Assembly (NCBI GenBank): GCA_016793525.1
Contig: JAEUJT010000285.1
Span: 1 to 14,740, forward strand
From: Archangium sp.
Lineage (GTDB): Bacteria; Myxococcota; Myxococcia; Myxococcales; Myxococcaceae
Direction: 5' to 3'
Length of the DNA stretch: 14,740 nucleotides
Numbering within the stretch: the stretch's first letter is position 1; the number at the start of each line of letters is the position of its first letter. A model generated the notes under the pieces. That model saw nothing but the letters and a program-made list of their open reading frames with translations, had not been told where the DNA came from and ran no database searches. A program made the position numbers and the translations under genes. Below are positions 6,342-13,161 of the stretch, one piece after another.

Positions 6342-6905
6342 ATGTCTGACGTCTCTCGCCATCGCCCCGCGGTCCTCCTCGTCTTGTTCGCGGCGGTGGC
6401 GTCGCGTTTCCCGCCCATCGCCGTGTTGCTCCCGCCGTGGGTGGCGCTCGTCGCTCCGGTGCTGGTGGGCGCGGCCATGGGCTTGGTGGCAGAGCGCGAG
6501 CGTGCAGCGCTGAATCAGCCGATGCCGTGGGGTTGGCCGGGCGCGTGCCTGGCGCTGGGCGCGACGTTCTTCGCGGTGGTCATCGCGCAGGTGCTCGACG
6601 TCTCGGTGGTGGTGCAGGAGTTGACGCCATTCGACGATGGGCCGCTGGCCACCGTGTCGCGTGTGGTGCTGCGGCCGTTTCGCTCACTCGGCGCTGGGGG
6701 GCGCGCGGGAGCGGCGGTCGGCGTCGGGGCTGTCGGCGGCCTGGGGGTCTTCGCGGCGATTCGCCACCCGAACGTCCGCGCGGTGTCGAGCGCGCTCCAC
6801 GCGCTGTTCGAGCGGCACCGGGCTGAAGGCCTCGTGCTCATCATCGGCGTGACGCTGCTGTCGATGTGGCTCGGCCGCCCCCGATTTCCCGAGACGAAGA
6901 AGTGA
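6342..6905 (+). CDS. Small multi-pass membrane protein of unknown function
   Basis: A 187-residue protein from ATG 6342. Hydrophobic segments at about 9-21, 26-50, 66-92, 122-141 and 162-178 suggest four or five TM helices. Between them lie short basic or acidic loops (ERERAALNQP, TPFDDG, RHPNVR), and a basic tail ends in RPRFPETKK. I recognise no family or catalytic motif. No clear ribosome binding site precedes the ATG; the sequence just upstream is the 3' arm of the terminator hairpin (6327-6336) plus TTTCG, so expression may depend on read-through or on a start within or beyond the hairpin. The propeller lipoprotein follows on the same strand. Confidence 0.65.
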   Translation: MSDVSRHRPAVLLVLFAAVASRFPPIAVLLPPWVALVAPVLVGAAMGLVAERERAALNQPMPWGWPGACLALGATFFAVVIAQVLDVSVVVQELTPFDDGPLATVSRVVLRPFRSLGAGGRAGAAVGVGAVGGLGVFAAIRHPNVRAVSSALHALFERHRAEGLVLIIGVTLLSMWLGRPRFPETKK

Positions 6906-7006
6906 TCTCAGGAGTTGCGGTGGGCCAGCACTCACACGCCCCTCACTCTTCCGAGGCAGCGATTTTTCTCCCACTTGGTCACTGCAGGGCGCCACACTCA
7001 GTCGGC

Positions 7007-8539
7007 GTGTGTACGAGAACGCTCCTGCTGGTGCTGGCGATGGCGAGCGCGTGTATGCCGTCGGTGGCAGACCTGTCGACGCGCGTCTACGCGTGCAAGC
7101 TCGATGGTGAGTGCAACGACGGGCGGTGCATCGACGGGACGTGCGTCGCGGCTGGCTCTGATGCGCTCCGGGTGACCTTCGCCCCGCAGTCTGGCCCCGC
7201 GGGAACGGTGCTCTCCATCGAGTGCAGCGCCGTCACGAACGCGACTGGCTTCGTCGTCGGTGGCACGCCAGCGTTGTTGCTGAGCCGCACTGGAACGACG
7301 GCGCGGGTCATGGTCATGCCGGGTACGCGCAGTGGGCCAGTAGGCGTGCTGACGAGAACTGGCTCGCTCACATCGCCGAATGACTTCATTCACAGCGCTG
7401 AAGCGCCTCCGACGTTGGTGCGTGGAGCGCGACTCCCGGCACCGCAAGGGGTCTCAGAGCAGGCAGGCTTCGGGCGCGCGTTGGCGCTCGACGCCGAAGG
7501 CCGCACCCTTGTCTCCAGCACCCAGCTCGACACGGTCACCGGCGGCAGCGCGTGGGTCTACCGCCGCGACGCGTCGGCGTGGCGGCAGCAGGGCGGTGCG
7601 TTGGCCGCCTCGAGCAGCGAGATGTTGCGGTACTTCGCGGCCGGGGTGGCCATCGACTCGAGCGGCGAGACGGTGGCCGTGTCGGGCGGGTCGGCGGCGA
7701 ACGAGTCAGGCGCCAGCATCGTCTTCGTGCGCGACGGCGGCGCGTATCAGGCGGCCAGCGCGCCGCTCGTCGCGTACACCAACGGGTATCGGTACGAAGG
7801 CGTCAGCGCCTCGCTCTCGGCTGACGGGAGAACGCTCGTGCACGGCATCATCAACAGCGGCAGCGGCGCCGGGGCGGGGCTTTTCTCTCGCGGTGACGAC
7901 GGTGGCTGGAACCCGCAGGGCACGGCGCTGCGCGTCGGCGGCAACACCGGGTATGGCCTTCGGAGCCTCTTCGCCGGCCTCGATTTCTCGGGCACGGTCA
8001 TGTTGGTGACGGCCTGGCGAGACGCCGATGGAATCGCGCATGGCTGGGTTTTCGAGAACGGCTGGGGTGACGTCACCGAGCTCGTCGCCGCCGACTCCAC
8101 TGGCGTTGCCTCGAGCCCCTACGACGTGAACCGCGTCGGAGGAGCCCTCAGCGGAGACGGTCACACCGCGGTGTTGCTGGGCATGCGCAACGAGGAGGGC
8201 CTCGCGACGTCGCTCTGGGTGTTTCACGCCGACCCGCAGTGGGCGCAGCTCGGCAGCCGCATCGACGCGCCGCTCCGCACGGTGGAAGGGAAGCCCGCCG
8301 TTGCGGTCAGCACCGAGGGCACGTGGCTGGTGGTTGGCGGCTCGAACCTCGCCGGAGATCGCGGCGCGGTCGCGGTGTACGCACGCGACGGTGGGAGCTG
8401 GGGGCTGGTGGGCGCTCCCCTCGAGCTCCCCGTCGCGGTGAACAGCGTCGCCATCAGCGCCGATGGCCGCTCGGTGGTGGCCGGCAGCGACACGGCCGAC
8501 GAGTATGAAGGCACCGTGTGGGTGCTCGCCGCGCCGTAG
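7007..8539 (+). CDS. Lipoprotein with Cys-rich motif, IPT-like domain and seven propeller-like repeats
   Basis: A 510-residue protein if started at GTG 7007, which gives a clean type II signal peptide (MCTRTLLLVLAMASAC, lipid on Cys16). An alternative GTG at 6920 has AGGAG five bases before it but adds 29 non-signal residues. Residues 30-46 hold a C-x5-C-x4-C-x4-C motif (CKLDGEC, GRC, GTC), common in myxobacterial surface lipoproteins. Residues about 55-128 resemble an IPT/TIG Ig-like domain (PQSGPAGTVLSI and later strands). From about 155 to 510 I count seven repeats of about 45-50 residues of the type 'A-L-S-x-D-G-R-T-L-V ... G-x-x-x-V-F-x-R-D ... W', starting near 155, 210, 264, 322, 377, 428 and 477, which would make a seven-bladed beta-propeller. 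Likely outer-surface; ligand unknown. Its TAG directly abuts the proA stop on the other strand. Confidence 0.8.
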   Translation: MCTRTLLLVLAMASACMPSVADLSTRVYACKLDGECNDGRCIDGTCVAAGSDALRVTFAPQSGPAGTVLSIECSAVTNATGFVVGGTPALLLSRTGTTARVMVMPGTRSGPVGVLTRTGSLTSPNDFIHSAEAPPTLVRGARLPAPQGVSEQAGFGRALALDAEGRTLVSSTQLDTVTGGSAWVYRRDASAWRQQGGALAASSSEMLRYFAAGVAIDSSGETVAVSGGSAANESGASIVFVRDGGAYQAASAPLVAYTNGYRYEGVSASLSADGRTLVHGIINSGSGAGAGLFSRGDDGGWNPQGTALRVGGNTGYGLRSLFAGLDFSGTVMLVTAWRDADGIAHGWVFENGWGDVTELVAADSTGVASSPYDVNRVGGALSGDGHTAVLLGMRNEEGLATSLWVFHADPQWAQLGSRIDAPLRTVEGKPAVAVSTEGTWLVVGGSNLAGDRGAVAVYARDGGSWGLVGAPLELPVAVNSVAISADGRSVVAGSDTADEYEGTVWVLAAP

Positions 8540-9796
8540 TCAGCGCACCTGGCCGTCGCCTTCGATGACGTATTTCTGCGACGTGAGCTCCACCAGGCCC
8601 ATGGGCCCGAAGGCGTGGAGCCGCGAAGTTGAGATTCCAATCTCAGCGCCGAGCCCCAGCTCACCGCCGTCGTTGAAGCGGGTCGACGCGTTCACTACCA
8701 CCGCCGAGGCGCACACCTCGCGGGTGAAGCGGCGCGCCGCGTCGCGGGAGCGGGTGACGATGGCCTCGGTGTGCTCGCTGCCGTAGCGCTCGATGTGCGC
8801 CAGCGCTTCGTCGAGCCCGTCGACCACCTTCACCGCCAGAATCAGGTCGAGGAACTCGCGGCCGAAGTCGTCGTCGCGGGCATCGGTGACCCGCACCTTG
8901 GCGCGGCGGAGAATGGAGGCCGCCGCTGGATCCGCCCGCAGCTCCACCTTGGCCTTCGTCAGCGCCTTGCCCACCTTTGGCAGGAACGTCGGGGCGATGG
9001 CCGCGTCGACGAGCAGGCACTCCGCGGCGTTGCACACGCCCGGCCGCGACGTCTTGGCGTTGATCACAATCCGCTCGGCCATGGCCAGGTCGGCGTCGCC
9101 GCGCACGTACACGTGGCACACCCCGTGCGCGTGTTTCACCACGGGAATGCGCGCGTGCTCGGTGACGAAGCGGATCAGCCCTTCGCCCCCGCGGGGAATG
9201 CACAGGTCGATGAGCCCCTCGAGTTTCAGCAGCTCCACCATCGACTCGCGGTCGGTGGTGGGCACCAGCTGCACCGCGTCGTCGGGCAGAGACGCGCTCC
9301 GCAGCGCCTTCGCCAGCAGCGCCGCCACCGCCTGGTTGGTGCGAAAGGCCTCGGAGCCTCCGCGCAAGATGCACGCGTTGCCGCTCTTCAGGCACAGCGC
9401 CGCCGCGTCGCTCGTCACGTTGGGCCGCGCCTCGTACACCATCATCACCACGCCCAGCGGGAGTCGCACCTTGCGCAGCTCGAGTCCGTTGGGCAGCCCG
9501 CGCGACTCGGTCACCGCACCGACCGGGTCGGGGAGCGCGGCGATGGCCTCCACCGCCCGCGCCATGGCGTCGATTCGCCCCGCGTCGAGCCTCAGCCGGT
9601 CGAGGAACGCCGCTGGCTTCCCCGCCTTTTTTGCCGCCGCCATGTCTTTCGCGTTGGCCGAGAGGACGCTTTTGGCTCCCTTGCGCAGCCCCGCGCCCAT
9701 CACCTTCAACGCTGCGTTCTTGTCAGCCGTCGACACGTTGGCGAGCCGCCGCGCCGCGCGCTTCGCCGTTTCGGCCAGCTGCTTCAGCGCGCTCAT
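8540..9796 (-). CDS. proA: Gamma-glutamyl phosphate reductase (glutamate-5-semialdehyde dehydrogenase)
   Basis: Cytoplasmic enzyme of proline synthesis: it reduces gamma-glutamyl phosphate with NADPH to glutamate-5-semialdehyde, which cyclises to pyrroline-5-carboxylate. At 418 residues it has the normal family length. Visible motifs are [20 protein letters not shown] and ILRGGSEA (cofactor-binding region), the catalytic Cys255 in [12 protein letters not shown], and the family signature [17 protein letters not shown] near the C-terminus. The ATG at 9796 overlaps the upstream lipoprotein's TGA (ATGA), so translation is probably coupled; GAGG lies 7 bases before the ATG. The partner kinase gene proB is not in the window, although the two are neighbours in many bacteria. 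The gene's TGA touches the stop of the convergent lipoprotein gene with no spacer. Confidence 0.97.
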   Translation of the reverse strand: MSALKQLAETAKRAARRLANVSTADKNAALKVMGAGLRKGAKSVLSANAKDMAAAKKAGKPAAFLDRLRLDAGRIDAMARAVEAIAALPDPVGAVTESRGLPNGLELRKVRLPLGVVMMVYEARPNVTSDAAALCLKSGNACILRGGSEAFRTNQAVAALLAKALRSASLPDDAVQLVPTTDRESMVELLKLEGLIDLCIPRGGEGLIRFVTEHARIPVVKHAHGVCHVYVRGDADLAMAERIVINAKTSRPGVCNAAECLLVDAAIAPTFLPKVGKALTKAKVELRADPAAASILRRAKVRVTDARDDDFGREFLDLILAVKVVDGLDEALAHIERYGSEHTEAIVTRSRDAARRFTREVCASAVVVNASTRFNDGGELGLGAEIGISTSRLHAFGPMGLVELTSQKYVIEGDGQVR

Positions 9797-10461
9797 GGAA
9801 CGACCTCGTAGCCGCCGTCTCCCGTGCGAATGCCATGCGGCGCGGAGGGCGCGAAGAAGGTGCTCTTCACGTCTCCGGTGGCCACCGACGCGCGGAACAC
9901 CTCGGCGCCGCCGCAGCAGCTGTGGGTGAACTCGAGCGTGTCGGCGTCGAGCCAGCTCGCTTCGTGCAACACGCCGAGCACGCCGCCGTCGAGCACCGGG
10001 CGCACGACCCTCCGCGGCCGGGCCTGGTTGGTGAAGAAGGGCAGCAGGTCTGCCGTGCGCACCACGAGGTAGGGCCCCGCGCGGTCGAGCAGCAGCGCGA
10101 CGTGTTGGCAGTCGGGCGAGAAGATGTCGAAGGCGCGCGAGTCGTTGGTGCCCGCAACCTTCGAGAGGTCGGCCAGCGTCACCCCGCCGTCGTCGAGCGC
10201 GAACATCAGCGACGTCATGGTGAGCGACTTCTCGAAGCGTGCGTTCGGCGCCTCGGTGCGAAGAGCCTCGAGCGCAGCGCGGTCACCCGTCCACTGGGCG
10301 ACGACGTCTCCGCAGCGCACGGCGTGAAAGGCGCCGGTGTCGGTCAGCTCGACCGGGTGCGGCGCGACGCGAGCGACCGCCGGGGCCGGGGGCGTCGGAG
10401 CGGAACACGTGCACGACGAAGCCAGACCCAACGCGATGACGCAGCCGACGATGACACGCAT
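9793..10461 (-). CDS. Lipoprotein of unknown function upstream of proA
   Basis: A 222-residue protein from ATG 10461, chosen because GAGAGG lies 6 bases before it and because it gives a lipoprotein signal peptide ([17 protein letters not shown], lipid on Cys17, with Cys19 close by). After a Pro/Ala-rich linker (20-38) the mature part has [27 protein letters not shown] and [14 protein letters not shown], reminiscent of single blades of WD40/TolB-like propellers, but it is too short for a full propeller. Cys118, Cys182 and Cys183 could form a disulfide with Cys50. I recognise no named family. It overlaps proA by four bases and lies 67 bases after the cupin gene, so it sits mid-operon; why a lipoprotein is coupled to proline synthesis is unclear. 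Confidence 0.7.
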   Translation of the reverse strand: MRVIVGCVIALGLASSCTCSAPTPPAPAVARVAPHPVELTDTGAFHAVRCGDVVAQWTGDRAALEALRTEAPNARFEKSLTMTSLMFALDDGGVTLADLSKVAGTNDSRAFDIFSPDCQHVALLLDRAGPYLVVRTADLLPFFTNQARPRRVVRPVLDGGVLGVLHEASWLDADTLEFTHSCCGGAEVFRASVATGDVKSTFFAPSAPHGIRTGDGGYEVVP

Positions 10462-10528
10462 GCGCGGCCTCTCATCACAGAAGCGAAGGGCTGACGAGCG
10501 GGCTTCACGCCGTCGCGTCGCGTGCGCT

Positions 10529-10915
10529 TCAGCCCTCGCGAATGCGTTCATCAGGCGCGTACGGCCGGCCGGGCGTGCCGCCGATGGCCAGCAACACCAC
10601 GCCCGTTCCACGGGTGATGAACTGGCGGGTGATTTCGGGTGGCACTCGCACGAAGTCTCCCTGGCGCACGACGCGCTCGGCGCCGTCGGTCTTCAGCACC
10701 GCTTCGCCTTCGAGCACGACGTACAACTCCTCCTGGCGGTCGTGGTCGTGGTTGTGCGCCGGGTAGTCCGTGCACGAGGGGTCGAGCTCGATGACGTTCA
10801 TGCCCCACGCGCTGACGCCCAGGGCTTGGCGCGCGGAGCGAAACCGAATGCCGGGAATGGTGCCGGGCCCGGTGTGCGCTGCGATGTCTCGTCGGTTCTT
10901 CACGGTGAGTGTCAT
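10529..10915 (-). CDS. Single-domain cupin protein
   Basis: A 128-residue protein from ATG 10915. The cupin barrel shows motif 1 as H56-x-H58-x4-E63-x6-G70 (NHDHDRQEELYVVLEG), which supplies three metal ligands. In motif 2 (GDFVRVPPEITRQF) the fourth ligand His is Arg97, so metal binding may be altered. Small cupins of this type act as dioxygenases, isomerases or ligand sensors; I cannot tell which. An ATG at 10948 would add 11 residues but overlaps the first codon of the divergent AraC gene; 10915 is preferred because a leaderless promoter-like hexamer lies 7 bases before it. It is the first gene of the likely cupin-lipoprotein-proA operon, and the divergent AraC regulator is an obvious candidate controller. 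Confidence 0.82.
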   Translation of the reverse strand: MTLTVKNRRDIAAHTGPGTIPGIRFRSARQALGVSAWGMNVIELDPSCTDYPAHNHDHDRQEELYVVLEGEAVLKTDGAERVVRQGDFVRVPPEITRQFITRGTGVVLLAIGGTPGRPYAPDERIREG

Positions 10916-10922
10916 GGCGCGT

Positions 10923-10928
10923 TGGGTA
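10923..10928 (-). promoter_or_regulatory. Candidate leaderless promoter (-10) of the cupin operon
   Basis: On the minus strand TACCCA is followed by exactly 7 bases (ACGCGCC) and the cupin ATG at 10915; no ribosome binding site is present. The plus strand of the same bases holds TAACAT (10927-10932), 14 bases before the AraC ATG, so the two divergent start signals overlap. No -35 match is evident on either strand. Confidence 0.35.
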
Positions 10929-10946
10929 ACATGCAGCTTGAAACGC

Positions 10947-11762
10947 ATGCTTGAAGAAACCCGACCGAGCGGACACGGCCGTGCCCGAGGCCTCGTCTCG
11001 AGCCGAAAGAGCGGCGCGCGAATCGAGTCGCACACGTTCGATCCCGGGCCTTCGCTGCGCGACGTCGTGGAGTGCTTCTGGGTCGCCCGCTGGCAGCTCG
11101 AGGGGCAGAGCGACCACCGGGTCGAATTGCTGAGCGACCCGTGCGTCAACGTCGCCTTCGAGGCCGGTGCGTCTCGCGTCGTCGGGGTGAGTACTCGGCT
11201 CTTCGAGCGCGTGCTCCATGGCCGAGGGCTCGTGCGTGCGGCGAAGCTCAAGGCCGGCGCGGTGCGCGCCTTTCTCTCCGTTCACGCCGCGCAGCTCACC
11301 GACGCGCAGTGGCCGATTCGAGCCTACCTTCCGACTGCGAATGCGCGGCTCGCGCGCCAGGTGTTGGCGCCCGAGGACCACCGCGAGGGCCTCGACGTGA
11401 TGCGGCGCTGGCTCGAGGCCGTGCGCCTCCCGAAAGACGAAGACGTCGCGTTGGCGACCGAGGTGGTGACGCACATCGCTGACACCGTCGAGACGACGTC
11501 GGTGGCGGCGCTGCGTCGGCAGACCGGTCTCTCGGAGCGCGCGCTGCAACGGCTCTTTCGCGACCATGTCGGGGCCTCGCCCAAGTGGGTGATTCGTCGC
11601 AATCGTCTCCAAGAAGCCGCCGTTCGGCTCGAGCGCGGTGCGGTGTCGCTCACCGACCTTGCCTTCGAGCTGGGCTACGCCGACCACGCCCACCTCACCC
11701 GCGACTTCAAGGCCGCAACGGGCAAGGCGCCCTCGGCCTTCGTGAAAGGGCTCGACGGGTGA
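10947..11762 (+). CDS. AraC-family transcriptional regulator with DUF6597-like N-terminal domain
   Basis: A 271-residue DNA-binding regulator from ATG 10947. Residues about 28-130 (FDPGPSLRDVVECFWVARW, VELLSDPCVNVAFE, VVGVSTRLFERVL, VRAAKLKAGAVRAFL) fit the DUF6597 ligand-sensing domain found in many short AraC proteins. The C-terminal AraC domain has two helix-turn-helix units: about 185-207 (SVAALRRQTGLSERALQRLF) and about 234-258 (LTDLAFELGYADHAHLTRDF), followed by the conserved KAATGKAPSAF. It is divergent from the cupin operon, with only 31 bases between start codons, so it may well control that operon or itself. No good ribosome binding site is seen; TAACAT at 10927-10932 is a possible -10. 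The inducer cannot be read from the sequence. Confidence 0.9.
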   Translation: MLEETRPSGHGRARGLVSSRKSGARIESHTFDPGPSLRDVVECFWVARWQLEGQSDHRVELLSDPCVNVAFEAGASRVVGVSTRLFERVLHGRGLVRAAKLKAGAVRAFLSVHAAQLTDAQWPIRAYLPTANARLARQVLAPEDHREGLDVMRRWLEAVRLPKDEDVALATEVVTHIADTVETTSVAALRRQTGLSERALQRLFRDHVGASPKWVIRRNRLQEAAVRLERGAVSLTDLAFELGYADHAHLTRDFKAATGKAPSAFVKGLDG

Positions 11763-11788
11763 CGTAGCGCCGCCGACGAGCGCCGTGC

Positions 11789-11804
11789 TACCTGCCGCGC
11801 CATG
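11789..11804 (+). promoter_or_regulatory. Candidate leaderless promoter (-10) of the TPR-thioesterase operon
   Basis: TGCTACCTG contains TACCTG at 11789-11794, followed by 7 bases (CCGCGCC) and ATG at 11802. It matches TANNNT except for the last base. There is no ribosome binding site. The spacing and the GCGC run before ATG match the nuclease-lipoprotein and cupin genes. Confidence 0.35.
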
Positions 11805-12122
11805 ACGGCTGACCGCGAGAAGATGTTCCGCGACATGGTGCGCGAATTCCCCGATTCGCCCATGGGCCACTTCTCGCTGGGTCGGTACCTGCTCGACGAG
11901 AAGCGCTTCGCCGAAAGCGTGGCTGCGCTGCGCGATGCGGTGCGGGTCGACGCGACCTACGCCGCGGCCTGGGTGGCGCTCGGCGACGCGTGCAATGGGC
12001 TGGGCCAGAAAGACGAGGCGCGCACGAGCTGGCAGCGCGCGTTGGAGACGCCGCACGGGCGTCGCGACGGCAGCCTCCAGGCCGACCTCGAGCAACGGCT
12101 GCGCGACCTCGAGGACCTGTAA
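11802..12122 (+). CDS. Small tetratricopeptide-repeat protein
   Basis: A 106-residue cytoplasmic protein with no signal peptide. Two TPR units are clear: about 20-53 (MGHFSLGRYLLDEKRFAESVAALRDAVRVD) and about 54-87 (AAAWVALGDACNGLGQKDEARTSWQRALE), with the usual small residues at positions 8 and 20 and a trailing capping helix (QADLEQRLRDLEDL). TPRs bind other proteins; the partner is unknown. It starts 39 bases after the AraC gene and its TAA is followed after 4 bases by the ATG of the first thioesterase, so the three genes form an operon and the TPR protein may work with the thioesterases. Start choice rests on the promoter-like hexamer and the protein beginning right before the first helix. 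Confidence 0.85.
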   Translation: MTADREKMFRDMVREFPDSPMGHFSLGRYLLDEKRFAESVAALRDAVRVDATYAAAWVALGDACNGLGQKDEARTSWQRALETPHGRRDGSLQADLEQRLRDLEDL

Positions 12123-12126
12123 GGCC

Positions 12127-12588
12127 ATGAGCGAGCGCATCGACCTCGCGGCGGTGAACGCCACCATTCGCGCCACCGTGCCGCAGAACAAGGCGCTGGG
12201 CCTCGAGCTGACCGAAGCGTCGTACACGCCCGCCGTCGCGGTGATGCGCCTGCCGTGGAACGACGCGCTCATCGGCAACCCCGAGACGCGCGTGTTGCAC
12301 GGTGGCGTCATCACCACCCTCATCGACGCGTGCTGCGGCGCGGCGGTGTACTGCAAGCTGAAGTCGACCATTCCCATCGCCACGCTCGACCTGCGCGTCG
12401 ACTTCATGAAGCCGGCCACTCCGGAGCGCGATGTCTTCGCCCGCGCCGAGTGTTTTCACGCCACCCACAACGTCGCCTTCGTTCGCGCGGTGGTGTTTCA
12501 CGGGCCGGGTGAGGCGCCCATCGCCTCCGCCGCCGGCACCTTCATGGTGTCGACGAAAAGTGGGGCAGGCACCCGGAGCGCTCCATGA
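12127..12588 (+). CDS. PaaI-type hotdog-fold acyl-CoA thioesterase, first of a pair
   Basis: A 153-residue member of the PaaI/4HBT hotdog superfamily, which hydrolyses acyl- or aryl-CoA thioesters in the cytoplasm. The key segment is VLHGGVITTLIDACCG: His58-Gly-Gly at the start of the central helix and Asp67 as the expected catalytic acid, as in PaaI. Later strands TLDLRVDFMKPA, VFARAECFHAT and VAFVRAVVFHG complete the sheet. Length is usual for the family (about 130-160). It begins 4 bases after the TPR gene, with the stop TAAGG region possibly serving as ribosome binding site, and its TGA overlaps the ATG of the second thioesterase (ATGA). The true acyl substrate cannot be deduced. Confidence 0.9.
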   Translation: MSERIDLAAVNATIRATVPQNKALGLELTEASYTPAVAVMRLPWNDALIGNPETRVLHGGVITTLIDACCGAAVYCKLKSTIPIATLDLRVDFMKPATPERDVFARAECFHATHNVAFVRAVVFHGPGEAPIASAAGTFMVSTKSGAGTRSAP

Positions 12589-13019
12589 CGACCGTGCTCG
12601 AGTTGGTGGGCGCCGCGCGCGCGTCAGGTGACTGGAATCTGCTCACCCAGGGCATTCCGTACATGCGCTTTCTCGGGGTGACGCTGGAGCGCCAGGGCCC
12701 GCGCCTGCTGGGCCGCATGTCCTATGCCCCGCACCTCATCGGGAACTCATCGCTGCCCGCGCTCCATGGCGGCACGTTGGGGGCGTTGCTCGAATCGGCC
12801 GCGCACGTCGAGCTGCTCTCGCGCGCCGACTGCACCGTGCTGCCCAAGACCATCACCCTCACCGTTGACTACCTGCGCTCAGGCAAGCCGGTCGACACCT
12901 TCGCCCACGCCGAAGTGGTGAAGCAGGGAAGGCGGGTGTGCACGGTGCACGCGAAGGCCTGGCAAGACGACGAGGCGGCCCCCATCGCCACCGCCACGGT
13001 GCAGCTGCTCATTCGCTGA
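12585..13019 (+). CDS. PaaI-type hotdog-fold acyl-CoA thioesterase, second of a pair
   Basis: A 144-residue hotdog protein translationally coupled (ATGA overlap) to the preceding thioesterase. The core segment ALHGGTLGALLESAAH has His61-Gly-Gly, but the acid is Glu70 where the first copy has Asp67. Strands TITLTVDYLRSGKP, TFAHAEVVKQGRRVCTVHAKAWQ and IATATVQLLIR follow the fold. The two proteins are clearly diverged, so this is not a recent duplication; they may form a mixed tetramer or act on different acyl chains. The Glu would still be workable, since some 4-hydroxybenzoyl-CoA thioesterases use Glu. The last 11 bases overlap the end of a minus-strand 50-residue stub. Confidence 0.88.
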   Translation: MTTVLELVGAARASGDWNLLTQGIPYMRFLGVTLERQGPRLLGRMSYAPHLIGNSSLPALHGGTLGALLESAAHVELLSRADCTVLPKTITLTVDYLRSGKPVDTFAHAEVVKQGRRVCTVHAKAWQDDEAAPIATATVQLLIR

Positions 13020-13161
13020 CGAACGTCTCGACACAGCGACGGCTTGCGCCGCGAAGCCGGGGGAGCAACGCCTCGAGCCGCGCGGCCTCGGCGGCTTCTC
13101 GTTCGCGCCGTTGCCCCCAACGGGCCTCCAGGTACTTGCGCGCTTCAGCGACGGTGACCAC
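13009..13161 (-). CDS. 50-residue stub resembling the N-terminus of a nucleotidyltransferase
   Basis: A short open frame from GTG 13161 to TGA 13009-13011, with strongly G/C third positions that suggest real coding ancestry. It reads as EARKYLEARWGQRRE, then EAARLEALLPRLRG and a short odd tail (ASRRCVETFVSE). Many free-standing nucleotidyltransferase proteins begin with such a helix (R-W-x-x-R-R-E-x-x-x-x-A-R-L-x-A-L-L-P-x-L) and then continue to a V-x-L-F-G-S motif; here the protein ends before that motif. I therefore read it as a truncated remnant, though it could be a small unknown protein. Its start overlaps the end of the desaturase gene by 17 bases and its end overlaps the convergent thioesterase by 11. 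No ribosome binding site is visible. Confidence 0.35.
   Translation of the reverse strand: MVTVAEARKYLEARWGQRREREAAEAARLEALLPRLRGASRRCVETFVSE

Noticed and set aside
8771..9811. Long plus-strand open frames opposite proA
   Set aside because: proA is certain from its motifs; the opposite frames lack any fold-like pattern.
10551..12419. 622-codon minus-strand open frame across the AraC, TPR and thioesterase genes
   Set aside because: It crosses several confident plus-strand genes and one divergent promoter region; its composition is that of an antisense shadow.
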